Made by a program: the position numbers and the translations under genes. The notes beneath the pieces were generated by a model. It was not told the DNA's origin. It did no database searches and was given only the letters and a program-made list of their open reading frames with translations. 5,445 nucleotides of DNA from Flavobacteriia bacterium. GTDB lineage: Bacteria > Bacteroidota > Bacteroidia > Flavobacteriales_D > Crocinitomicaceae. Location: positions 1-5,445 of the forward strand of contig RFQF01000141.1 of NCBI GenBank assembly GCA_009925805.1, written 5' to 3'. Every line of letters starts with the position of its first letter. Positions within the stretch are counted from its first letter, which is position 1. This document shows, piece by piece, positions 1-5,445 of this stretch.

Positions 1-88
1 TTGTTTACGTTCCTAAAATTTAAGCAACTGCAAGGGGTAATCGAAATTAAGGTGCCGAGCAGTTTGGATACTAAACCCTCCAATCCGA

Positions 89-475
89 TTAACGCTTCGA
101 GAATTGGAATTTCTTTCTTGCTTTGGGTCTTCCCGGTTTTTTACGTTCCACCATTCTTGGGTCTCTCGTCATCAACCCTTCCGCTCTTAACAAGGTTTTG
201 TTTTCATGCGAAAGTTCCACCAAGGCACGGGAAATACCCAACCTGAGCGCTTCTGCTTGTCCGTTGATACCTCCACCGTTGATGGTAGCTTTTACATCGT
301 ATTGTCCTACGCTATCGGTTAATTCGAATGGTTGAGCGATTTTTCGCTGTAAGAGATCTGTTGGGAAGAAGTCCTCGAGGGTACGGTTGTTAATTTGAAC
401 CACGCCGGTACCTTTTGACAAGTATACGCGGGCTACGGCCGTTTTTCTTCTTCCTAAGGCGTTGGTAATTTCCAT
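89..475 (-). CDS. rpsI: 30S ribosomal protein S9
   Basis: This is the small-subunit ribosomal protein S9 (uS9), whose basic C-terminal tail reaches toward the P-site tRNA in the 30S subunit. The 128-residue length is normal for bacterial S9. The N-terminus (EITNALGRRKTAVARVYL) and the lysine/arginine-rich tail ending KKFQFSKR are diagnostic. The internal GGGINGQAEALRLGISRAL segment (about residues 67-85) is the conserved core. The start is ATG, placed 3 bp after the rplM stop codon, and the family N-terminus begins exactly there. The upstream bases are AT-rich with no Shine-Dalgarno sequence, as is usual in Bacteroidota. It is co-transcribed with rplM, the near-universal bacterial arrangement. 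The gene is complete, with a TAA stop at 89-91, and nothing is unusual about it. Confidence 0.98.
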   Translation of the reverse strand: MEITNALGRRKTAVARVYLSKGTGVVQINNRTLEDFFPTDLLQRKIAQPFELTDSVGQYDVKATINGGGINGQAEALRLGISRALVELSHENKTLLRAEGLMTRDPRMVERKKPGRPKARKKFQFSKR

Positions 476-478
476 AGT

Positions 479-934
479 TTATAAAAAATTCTCAAGATTA
501 AATACTTCCGGTTGTTGAGCTTCTTGTTGGTGCTCCGTACCGCGGTATACCTTTAAGTTAGTGTACAATTTTCTTCCAAGCGCATTTTTCGGTAGCATCC
601 CTTTTACTGCTTTCTCAACCAATCTTTCCGGATGTTTTTTCAACATTTCTTCGGCGGAAGTGAAGCGTTGCCCTCCGGGATACCCAGAAAAGCGGACGTA
701 TTCTTTATCCACCAGTTTGGTTCCTGAAAAGGCAATCTTTTCTGCGTTGATAACAATGACATTATCTCCGCAATCAGCATGAGGGGTGTAACAAGTTTTG
801 TATTTCCCACGAATGATTTTTGCAACGATGCTGGCCAAACGACCTACATGTTGACCTTCGGCATCTACTACAAACCATTTTTTGTCGGCGGTTGCAGTGT
901 TTCCGGAAATTGTTCTATAACTAAGCGTATCCAC
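479..934 (-). CDS. rplM: 50S ribosomal protein L13
   Basis: This is the large-subunit protein L13 (uL13), an early 23S rRNA-binding assembly protein. The product has 151 residues, the usual length. Recognisable blocks are KKWFVVDAEGQHVGRLAS (about 18-35), YTPHADCGDNVIVINAEKI (about 49-67), FSGYPGGQR (about 82-90) and VKGMLPKNALGRKLYTNL (about 110-127), followed by EAQQPEVF near the end. The start codon is GTG (932-934). I accept it because MDTLSY is the N-terminus I expect for Bacteroidota L13 and a well-formed promoter lies just upstream. The first in-frame ATG downstream (encoding M93 of EEMLKK) would remove most of the protein. It is the first gene of the rplM-rpsI unit. The short leader contains an inverted repeat that could be regulatory. 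Confidence 0.98.
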   Translation of the reverse strand: MDTLSYRTISGNTATADKKWFVVDAEGQHVGRLASIVAKIIRGKYKTCYTPHADCGDNVIVINAEKIAFSGTKLVDKEYVRFSGYPGGQRFTSAEEMLKKHPERLVEKAVKGMLPKNALGRKLYTNLKVYRGTEHQQEAQQPEVFNLENFL

Positions 935-945
935 AATAATTTGTA

Positions 946-962
946 TTAAAATCCCATTTTAA
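946..962 (-). promoter_or_regulatory. inverted repeat in the rplM leader
   Basis: On the minus strand, TTAAAAT and ATTTTAA form a perfect 7-bp inverted repeat separated by GGG. It lies between the -7 element and the GTG start of rplM. It would sit within a few bases of the mRNA 5' end. The loop GGG could instead pair with CCCC immediately 5' of the stem, giving two mutually exclusive small structures. Known ribosomal-protein leaders act by binding the encoded protein, but a role here is inference. The stem is pure A/T, and a repeat this size can occur by chance in AT-rich DNA. Confidence 0.4.
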
Positions 963-968
963 GGGGTG

Positions 969-1000
969 CAAAGTTAGAGGATATGTTTTAATAATACAAA
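969..1000 (-). promoter_or_regulatory. promoter of rplM-rpsI
   Basis: On the minus strand, TTTG (997-1000) is followed after 20 bp by TAACTTTG (969-976). This fits the Bacteroidota housekeeping sigma pattern TTTG / TAnnTTTG exactly. Transcription should start roughly 5-7 bp downstream, giving a leader of about 27-30 nt before the GTG of rplM. Its position, between the putative terminator of the upstream gene and rplM, supports the call. Confidence 0.8.
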
Positions 1001-1009
1001 CCGTAAAAG

Positions 1010-1046
1010 AAAAAAAACGATTATTTTGCTTTGAACGAGGCAATCG
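1010..1046 (-). terminator. possible intrinsic terminator after the hydratase-like gene
   Basis: On the minus strand, CGATT (1042-1046) can pair with AATCG (1018-1022), with a further GC/GC pairing inside (1040-1041 with 1028-1029). A run of eight T follows directly (1010-1017), then C and four more T. The stem overlaps the TAA stop codon of the upstream gene. The stem is short and bulged, so this is a weak candidate, but the T-run and its place just before the rplM promoter favour termination here. Confidence 0.4.
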
Positions 1047-1779
1047 CTTTGCGGGTAAATGCGCTTAATACCAAATTTCCGCTGATTCCTGCTCTTTCCA
1101 AAAGCAATTGGTCCCAATGGTCGGTGCCTTTCCAAAAAATTTGCTTCAGCGCTTTCATGGCTTCTGGGTTAGATGCCGCAAGGCGATGGGCTAAGGTGTC
1201 CACGGCGTTATCCATTTCTTCCATCGTTTCGTAAATTTCGGTATACAGGCCTTTGGTTTTAGCCCAATCCGCGCTTCGCCATTCGGTGGCGTTGATGGCT
1301 AATTCGCTCATGGCGGATAATCCTATTTTACGTTCGACGGCCGGACCTACTACAAAAGGACCAATTCCAACGGCGAGTTCGGATAATTTAACATCCGCTT
1401 TGGTGCTGGCAAAACAATAATCGGTAGCCGCTGCCAAACCTACACCTCCTCCGACAGCTTTTCCTTGTACACGGCCAATGATCAGTTTTTCCGAAGTTCT
1501 GCAGGCATTAATTACCTTGGCAAACCCAGAAAAAAAACGCAAACCTTCTGCTTCGTTTTGGATATTGCAAAGTTCATCGAAACTTGCCCCGGCGCAAAAC
1601 GTTTTTTCACCGCTCGACTTCAAAACTATTACACGAACCGCCGCTTCTTGATCCGCTGCAGTAATTTGGTCTGCGAGGGATTGAAGAACGGAAGAAGGAA
1701 GGGAGTTGCTTTGTGGATGACCGAATTCAAGGGTACCAACACCTCCTTCAATATGAAATTTTACCCAACCTTGCTCCAT
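1021..1779 (-). CDS. enoyl-CoA hydratase/isomerase family protein
   Basis: This is a crotonase-fold protein of 252 residues, near the usual 255-265, acting on an acyl-CoA thioester in the cytoplasm. The oxyanion-hole segments are visible: FCAGASFDEL (61-70) and GKAVGGGVGLAAATD (106-120). A glutamate corresponding to one catalytic acid/base is present at E134 (KLSELAVGIGP). The position of the other classical glutamate (GGGxE in mitochondrial hydratase) is Gly114 here. True hydratases normally need both, so isomerase or another crotonase chemistry is possible. From memory, the motif SELAINATEWRSA and the C-terminal ERAGISGNLVLS belong to a Bacteroidota subgroup often annotated as methylglutaconyl-CoA hydratase-like; the substrate is unknown. 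ATG start, 2 bp after the stop of the coiled-coil gene, indicating co-transcription and likely translational coupling. Confidence 0.9.
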   Translation of the reverse strand: MEQGWVKFHIEGGVGTLEFGHPQSNSLPSSVLQSLADQITAADQEAAVRVIVLKSSGEKTFCAGASFDELCNIQNEAEGLRFFSGFAKVINACRTSEKLIIGRVQGKAVGGGVGLAAATDYCFASTKADVKLSELAVGIGPFVVGPAVERKIGLSAMSELAINATEWRSADWAKTKGLYTEIYETMEEMDNAVDTLAHRLAASNPEAMKALKQIFWKGTDHWDQLLLERAGISGNLVLSAFTRKAIASFKAK

Positions 1780-1781
1780 GG

Positions 1782-2720
1782 TTATTTCAGGGTAAAACTA
1801 TCGGTGCCAATGAGTTGCCCTTCACAGTAAATATTGACTTTAAAGGTTCCTTTCATGATTTCCTGGCCTTTTAAATCATAATATATCGTAAGATCAATCG
1901 CTTGGTTATTGTAGTCGATTTCTTTTTTGTCGGAATAGATTTGCGGTCCAGCATCGGTATCCATTTTCGCATTTGACCGGTTCGGTAAAACGCTACCATT
2001 CGGTCCTGTAATTTGAAGGAACACGGTTTTGCGCCCTGCAGTTGCAATAAGATTCTCACCAATCGTGAAGCTTGAAAGAAGTTGAACTGCATTTTTCGCT
2101 TTTTCCGTTCCTGTCGTGGTATTATTCACTTTCATTCGTAGGGCTTTCGAAGTAATTCCATACGCTTGCAATTTTGCCCCCTTCTTGAGTTGAACGGCTT
2201 TTTCTTCGGAGTCCTTCTTAAAGTTATCACGCTCGGTTGTCGTTTCATTCAGTTTTGTGGTAGTTTCATCGAGACTCGAAGAAAGTTTGATATTCATCGT
2301 GTTCAATGAGTCAATTTGCTTGACGTAACCACGCATAATTGACCGTAACACTTCATTCTCTTTTTTCAAGTTCATAAGTTCTCGTGCGGAAAGCTTCTTA
2401 TTGGAAGATAATTGCTTCAATAAATCGTTAATTTGAGCCTTTTGCCGATTGAGACTGTCAGCTTTTGTTCGGTCCATTGCAATTAACTGATCGTAGGTTT
2501 CGAGCATGTTTTTGAAGTCGGTTTTTAGGTCGTTTGAAAGTCCACCTACATACCCTTCTAACATTTGATTCATACTTTCCATGTCGGACTTCAAAATCAA
2601 ATTATCATTTTGACAAGTATTCAGTTCGCTGCGCTTTTTCGTCCATAAATATACCATGGATCCAAGTCCTATTAATAGAATACCAATGATGGCATACAAA
2701 ACAATATTGTTGTTTTTCAT
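1782..2720 (-). CDS. membrane-anchored coiled-coil protein of unknown function
   Basis: The 312-residue product has one hydrophobic N-terminal segment (about residues 6-26) followed by KKR. A long polar region rich in heptad-like leucines and charged residues (about 30-180) is probably coiled coil. A beta-rich C-terminal domain (about 185-312) ends KVNIYCEGQLIGTDSFTLK. The segment lacks a convincing signal-peptidase site, so it is more likely an anchor. Charges around it are nearly balanced, so the side of the membrane is unclear. Two notable stretches are GYVGGLSNDLKTDF (56-69) and a tandem ETTTKLN/ETTTERD (152-165). I recognise the overall pattern (anchor, coiled coil, a C-terminal domain with the signature F-x-I-x-x-N then L-Q-I-T-G-P) from uncharacterised Bacteroidota proteins, with no known function. 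It has its own promoter and is followed 2 bp later by the hydratase-like gene. The ATG start is supported by the promoter position. Confidence 0.88.
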   Translation of the reverse strand: MKNNNIVLYAIIGILLIGLGSMVYLWTKKRSELNTCQNDNLILKSDMESMNQMLEGYVGGLSNDLKTDFKNMLETYDQLIAMDRTKADSLNRQKAQINDLLKQLSSNKKLSARELMNLKKENEVLRSIMRGYVKQIDSLNTMNIKLSSSLDETTTKLNETTTERDNFKKDSEEKAVQLKKGAKLQAYGITSKALRMKVNNTTTGTEKAKNAVQLLSSFTIGENLIATAGRKTVFLQITGPNGSVLPNRSNAKMDTDAGPQIYSDKKEIDYNNQAIDLTIYYDLKGQEIMKGTFKVNIYCEGQLIGTDSFTLK

Positions 2721-2735
2721 AAGTTGATTTTTTTA

Positions 2736-2766
2736 CAAAAGTAAGGTATTTGAAATTAATTTTCAA
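2736..2766 (-). promoter_or_regulatory. promoter of the coiled-coil/hydratase-like unit
   Basis: On the minus strand, TTG (2764-2766), overlapping the TGA stop of the dehydrogenase gene, is followed after 20 bp by TACTTTTG (2736-2743). This matches the Bacteroidota TTG / TAnnTTTG pattern. The expected start of transcription leaves a very short leader of about 10 nt before the ATG at 2720. The spacer also holds the imperfectly centred repeat TTGAAA-ATTAA-TTTCAA (2750-2766), which could be an operator or chance. Confidence 0.65.
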
Positions 2767-4157
2767 TTTTTTTGAAGGCAAAATGGCCTTATAAAGCGTT
2801 TCAACGAGTCCTCACCGACGGATGTAAACCGGGCGTCGCTGCTAGAAGGAAAGGGACCACCATGATGCATCGCAGGATCAACCACTACCCCTGTTGGCAC
2901 ACCGTTAATAATCATTCTTCCGCAAAAGCGTTGAGCTATTTGTTTCAGCGGTTCGATTTCGACTGATGTTCCAATGAGCGTGACAGTTAATTGTCCGCCA
3001 ATGGAGGCCAATAACGCTTCCACTTGAGTCAAATATTCATAACTCACTAAACAGGTGAAAGGTCCAAAAACTTCATGGTGCAACGCATCGGTTTGCAGCA
3101 ATTGCTCAAAAGTAATGGAAGTAAAAGCACGGTCGGCGTGCCAGGGTAACTCCGCTTTAAATCGGGTGACCTTCACACCTTGATTTTCCAAAACTTCAAG
3201 TCTTGCGCAATACTTCTCATAAATACTTGGATGCAGCATGGGGTGCGAAGGCTGATCTTTCAAAAGGATTTTAAATGCTTGTTCCATGGCTTGTGCCGCT
3301 TCGCTTGGTACGAATAATATCCCCGGTTTGGTGCAAAATTGTCCTGCATCTTCGGTAACCGCCTTGGCCAAAGCGCTTAACAATGCGGTTTTATTGGAGC
3401 AATTATTCGAGAAAATCACCGGGTTAAGGCTACCCATTTCTGCGAAAAAGGGAATCGGGTGTTTTCGGTCTTGCGCTAATTTCGTTAAGGCCATACCTCC
3501 GCTCTGGCTGCCCGTGAAGGCTCCCGCTTTGATTCGAGGGTCTTGAATTAAGGAACAACCCAAGGCAAAGCCATCGTCCAACACATGACCAAAAATCCCT
3601 TTTGGAAGTTCCATCGCTGCGAGTACCTCATGCGCAATCTGGGCAAGCAGGGAACTCGTTCCGGCATGCAACGGATGTCCTTTTACGATCACGGGGCAAC
3701 CCGCGGCAAGTGCTCCCAAGGCATCTCCTCCCAACGTGCCGTAAGCTAACGGAAAATTGGAAGCACCGAACACCGCGACAGGTCCTACAGGAAGCCACCG
3801 TTTCTCTAGGGTACGGTCGGAAAGTTCCGATCGTTGGCATTCTTCAAGCCGGTTTAACCCCTCGTTAATGTAGGCGTCTAGTTGGTTAAGGGTCCGTTGA
3901 AATTCCCGTTCGAAGCGTTCATGACTGAGGCTGCTTTCGCTACAATACACCTCTTCTATGGCAGATTTCTGAATTAATAAACACGCAGATAATTGGGTAA
4001 AGAACGTTTTGCGTACTTCTTGGTTTTGCCAAACGGTTGAACGGTGAATAGCCTCCGCATGGGCAAGTGTTTCACCAAGTTCTTCTTGAGTTGATATGGT
4101 GTAGGTGGAGGTATTTAGGGAATTTTCTCGACAATTGAAGGTTTGGATGGTGCGCAC
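2763..4157 (-). CDS. aldehyde dehydrogenase, alpha-ketoglutarate-semialdehyde type
   Basis: This is an NAD(P)-dependent aldehyde dehydrogenase. Visible parts are GASNFPLAYG with oxyanion Asn134, cofactor Lys159 (VIVKGHP), the Rossmann motif FTGSQSGG (215-221), general base Glu240 (FAEMGSLNP), catalytic Cys275 (GQFCTKPG) and Glu362 (HEVFGPF). The C-terminal GVPTGVVVDPAMHHGGPFPSSSDARFTSVG is characteristic of the branch containing alpha-ketoglutarate semialdehyde dehydrogenase, which ends hydroxyproline, arabinose and hexarate breakdown. At 464 residues it is shorter than the usual 510-525, mainly at the N-terminus and around residues 100-122. The start is GTG, because an in-frame TGA lies six codons upstream (4173-4175) and family similarity begins at residue 2-3. 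It follows purS by 5 bp. No sugar or hydroxyproline catabolic genes are adjacent, so the substrate is inferred from sequence resemblance only. Confidence 0.88.
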   Translation of the reverse strand: MRTIQTFNCRENSLNTSTYTISTQEELGETLAHAEAIHRSTVWQNQEVRKTFFTQLSACLLIQKSAIEEVYCSESSLSHERFEREFQRTLNQLDAYINEGLNRLEECQRSELSDRTLEKRWLPVGPVAVFGASNFPLAYGTLGGDALGALAAGCPVIVKGHPLHAGTSSLLAQIAHEVLAAMELPKGIFGHVLDDGFALGCSLIQDPRIKAGAFTGSQSGGMALTKLAQDRKHPIPFFAEMGSLNPVIFSNNCSNKTALLSALAKAVTEDAGQFCTKPGILFVPSEAAQAMEQAFKILLKDQPSHPMLHPSIYEKYCARLEVLENQGVKVTRFKAELPWHADRAFTSITFEQLLQTDALHHEVFGPFTCLVSYEYLTQVEALLASIGGQLTVTLIGTSVEIEPLKQIAQRFCGRMIINGVPTGVVVDPAMHHGGPFPSSSDARFTSVGEDSLKRFIRPFCLQKN

Positions 4158-4162
4158 CTGGT

Positions 4163-4414
4163 TTAGGCAACTTCAATCGAAAAAGAATACGATTCCATGA
4201 TCGCGTTCGCTAACATTTTCTGACAAGCCTCGTTGACAAGGGCGTTAGCGCTGTTTTCATCCGAAGCCTCCACGAACAAACGGATGTGCCGACCAATTCT
4301 CACCCCTTCGACTTCGGTTAAACCGATGGAGGAGAGGGCTTGCGTTACTGCTTTTCCTTGGGGATCGAGAAGGGCGTCGTGGGGCATGACGTCAATTTCA
4401 GCTTTGAATTTCAT
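4163..4414 (-). CDS. purS: phosphoribosylformylglycinamidine synthase subunit PurS
   Basis: PurS is the small subunit that, with PurL and the glutaminase PurQ, converts FGAR to FGAM in step four of de novo purine synthesis; it helps join PurL and PurQ. The 83-residue length is typical (about 80-85). Characteristic segments are MKFKAEIDVMP at the start, DPQGKAVTQALSSIG (17-31), VEGVRIGRHIRLFVE (35-49) and the closing YSFSIEV. The ATG overlaps the pssA stop codon in an ATGA (4411-4414), which suggests translational coupling. Neither purL nor purQ is in the window. A separate purS implies that this genome uses the multi-subunit enzyme rather than the long single-chain PurL of many gammaproteobacteria. 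Confidence 0.95.
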   Translation of the reverse strand: MKFKAEIDVMPHDALLDPQGKAVTQALSSIGLTEVEGVRIGRHIRLFVEASDENSANALVNEACQKMLANAIMESYSFSIEVA

Positions 4415-5196
4415 GGTGTTTTTGGAGTAATTAATGGCTCAAACAGGGATAATAACAAGTACAAAAGTATAATGATTGGTATAGCATAGATATGTATCAG
4501 TAAAATTGTTATTAACGAAATTCCTAACAACAGAAATCGTAGGCGGTTTTCAGCCCAGGCAAACGACTTAAATTTTAAGGAAAGTAGTGGCCATTCTGCC
4601 AAGAGCAATAGTGGAAAGAAGAAGGAGACAAGGGCCATGAACCAAGGGTTGAGGAAGAACAAAGTAATCCCTTGGATAGGGGTTTCCATCGAATTTGTCT
4701 GCCAAATCATCAAGGGAAAAAAGAGGAAAAACAAGGCATTTGCCGGCGTTGGCAATCCGATGAATCGTTCGCTTTGTCGCTCGTCATGGTTGAATTTTGC
4801 TAATCGAAACATCGAGCAAAAAGAAATACTTAAGGGAAAAAAGCACAAGAAATCTTCGATTTTTTGAAATGAAAGCGCATGGAATTTTTGAAAGCTAGCT
4901 TCCATGGAGCCGTTGATTTGAATTTCAATGCACAAAAAAAGCAATATGGCAGGCGCGATACCGAAAGAAATCATATCGGCCAAGGAATCCAAATCCTTTC
5001 CTATTGCCGAGGACAACTGCAGTCTTCGGGCGATTAATCCATCTAAAAAATCAAACATCATGGCCAAAACAACAAGGAGGCAACTTATTTCTAGCCGGTA
5101 AAAAAAGGCCATGACAATGGATAGCACACCGCATATTCCATTGGCAGAGGTAAGTAAATTGGGCAGATTGAATAATTTGAGTGTTTCCTTAGGCAT
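4411..5196 (-). CDS. pssA: CDP-diacylglycerol--serine O-phosphatidyltransferase
   Basis: This inner-membrane enzyme condenses CDP-diacylglycerol with L-serine to form phosphatidylserine, the precursor of phosphatidylethanolamine. The CDP-alcohol phosphotransferase motif is complete: D49xxD52G53xxA56R57, then eight residues, G66xxxD70xxxD74, whose aspartates bind the metal ions. FRLAKFNHDE (130-139) and FIGLPTPANA (145-154) are typical of the serine-specific branch. About six to eight hydrophobic segments follow one another, and the 261-residue length fits. I chose the ATG at 5194-5196; an in-frame TTG two codons upstream (5200-5202) would add two residues. The gene overlaps purS by 4 bp at its end and is divergent from the outer-membrane protein gene. 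I found no promoter with both expected boxes in the divergent gap. Confidence 0.95.
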   Translation of the reverse strand: MPKETLKLFNLPNLLTSANGICGVLSIVMAFFYRLEISCLLVVLAMMFDFLDGLIARRLQLSSAIGKDLDSLADMISFGIAPAILLFLCIEIQINGSMEASFQKFHALSFQKIEDFLCFFPLSISFCSMFRLAKFNHDERQSERFIGLPTPANALFFLFFPLMIWQTNSMETPIQGITLFFLNPWFMALVSFFFPLLLLAEWPLLSLKFKSFAWAENRLRFLLLGISLITILLIHIYAIPIIILLYLLLSLFEPLITPKTP

Positions 5197-5214
5197 TGCC
5201 AAGCGAAAGTATTG

Positions 5215-5232
5215 TAAAAAATCGTATTTTTA
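5215..5232. repeat. AT-rich inverted repeat in the divergent pssA/outer-membrane gap
   Basis: TAAAAA (5215-5220) and TTTTTA (5227-5232) form a 6-bp inverted repeat around ATCGTA. It lies in the roughly 85-bp gap between pssA and the divergent plus-strand gene, so it could be a shared operator. It may equally be chance in AT-rich DNA. Apart from this repeat I see no clear promoter pair in the gap. Confidence 0.25.
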
Positions 5233-5281
5233 TATCGTTTAAGTCCAAGGCAATAAATTCAGGATAATTGAGTTTGGGGGC

Positions 5282-5445
5282 ATGAATAAAAATTTTATGA
5301 AACTATCTTTAGTAGCTTTCTTACTTTGCACAGCAACCGGAATTTGGAGCCAAGCACCCAAGTACTCCAACGAGTTTTTGCATTTAGGGGTGGGTGCGCA
5401 AGCCATGGCCATGGGCAATGCCATCGTTGCAAGCAGCGGCGATGT
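5282..5445 (+). CDS. PorV/PorQ-family outer-membrane protein, N-terminal fragment
   Basis: The gene is cut by the window edge after 54 codons plus 2 bases. Residues 1-23 form a signal peptide: a lysine near the N-terminus, a hydrophobic core (LSLVAFLLCTATG) and a probable cleavage at WS|QA, leaving Gln24 first. Cleavage after SQA is less likely because proline would follow. The mature start, KYSNEFLHLGVGAQAMAMGNAIVASSGDV, matches the PorV/PorQ (UPF0164-like) beta-barrel group, in which G-A-x-A-x-x-M-G-N-A is conserved. PorV itself is a shuttle of the type IX secretion system, but this group is broad, so involvement in secretion is not shown. The start is ATG at 5282; ATG at 5297 is an alternative that keeps the signal peptide. 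A GGGGG run (5276-5280) is too close to the first ATG for a good ribosome site but is better placed for the second. Confidence 0.8.
   Translation, partial: MNKNFMKLSLVAFLLCTATGIWSQAPKYSNEFLHLGVGAQAMAMGNAIVASSGD

Noticed and set aside
1..246. 81-codon open frame on the plus strand at the left edge
   Set aside because: It is antisense to rpsI for most of its length, and its sequence shows no protein family signature.
1465..1830. 121-codon open frame on the plus strand
   Set aside because: It lies antisense to the hydratase-like gene and the end of the coiled-coil gene; both minus-strand frames have clear family motifs, and this translation has no recognisable domain.
3602..3868. Opposite-strand and alternative-frame open frames within the dehydrogenase region
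   Set aside because: The aldehyde dehydrogenase frame carries conserved motifs across this stretch; the others are compositional shadows.
4149..4158. Perfect 10-bp palindrome GGTGCGCACC over the GTG start of the dehydrogenase gene
   Set aside because: Several 10-bp palindromes are expected by chance in a window this long, and no second copy or spacing pattern supports a binding site.
5204..5211. TACTTTCG on the minus strand as a -7 element for pssA
   Set aside because: One mismatch to TAnnTTTG, no TTG box at 17-23 bp upstream, and it would leave an almost leaderless transcript.
5225..5232. TATTTTTA as a plus-strand -7 element for the outer-membrane protein gene
   Set aside because: It lacks the final G of the consensus and has no -33 box at a workable distance.
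5318..5329. Possible lipoprotein lipobox around FLLC in the outer-membrane protein signal
   Set aside because: The residue before cysteine is leucine rather than Gly, Ala or Ser, and a standard signal peptidase I site follows downstream.
1..5445. A defence, mobile or otherwise new multi-gene system
   Set aside because: No transposase, integrase, nuclease, toxin-antitoxin pair, direct-repeat array or composition break was seen; all but one gene fall in known families.

Overview
The window looks like a chromosomal segment of a Bacteroidota member, a group that includes the flavobacteria. Four things point there. The two clear promoters carry the group's -33 TTG / -7 TAnnTTTG elements. Shine-Dalgarno sequences are essentially absent. 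Two genes, the coiled-coil membrane protein and the enoyl-CoA hydratase-like protein, resemble families I know mainly from Bacteroidota. The right edge begins a PorV/PorQ-type outer-membrane protein. I cannot name a genus.

Layout. Almost everything is on the minus strand, so transcription runs from right to left. Reading that way: pssA (phosphatidylserine synthase), purS (small subunit of FGAM synthase, sharing ATGA with pssA), and an aldehyde dehydrogenase of the alpha-ketoglutarate-semialdehyde type (GTG start, 5 bp after purS). A new promoter then overlaps the dehydrogenase stop codon and drives a membrane-anchored coiled-coil protein of unknown function, followed 2 bp later by an enoyl-CoA hydratase/isomerase-family protein. 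A possible intrinsic terminator follows. A strong promoter with a short leader then drives rplM (GTG start) and rpsI, probably continuing into rpsB just outside the left edge. The only plus-strand gene is the cut-off outer-membrane protein starting at 5282, divergent from pssA.

How the genes fit together. The window is mostly housekeeping: ribosome assembly (L13, S9), phospholipid synthesis (PssA), de novo purine synthesis (PurS) and central carbon or acyl-CoA metabolism. The pssA-purS-dehydrogenase grouping is metabolically mixed, and close spacing rather than shared function is the evidence for an operon. Coding density is high and no intergenic gap exceeds about 90 bp. I see no mobile element, CRISPR array, tRNA or rRNA.

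I found no convincing new defence or mobile system. The points most worth a second look are the unknown coiled-coil gene paired with the hydratase, a perfect inverted repeat at the 5' end of the rplM leader, the pssA-purS coupling, and the unusually short N-terminus of the dehydrogenase.
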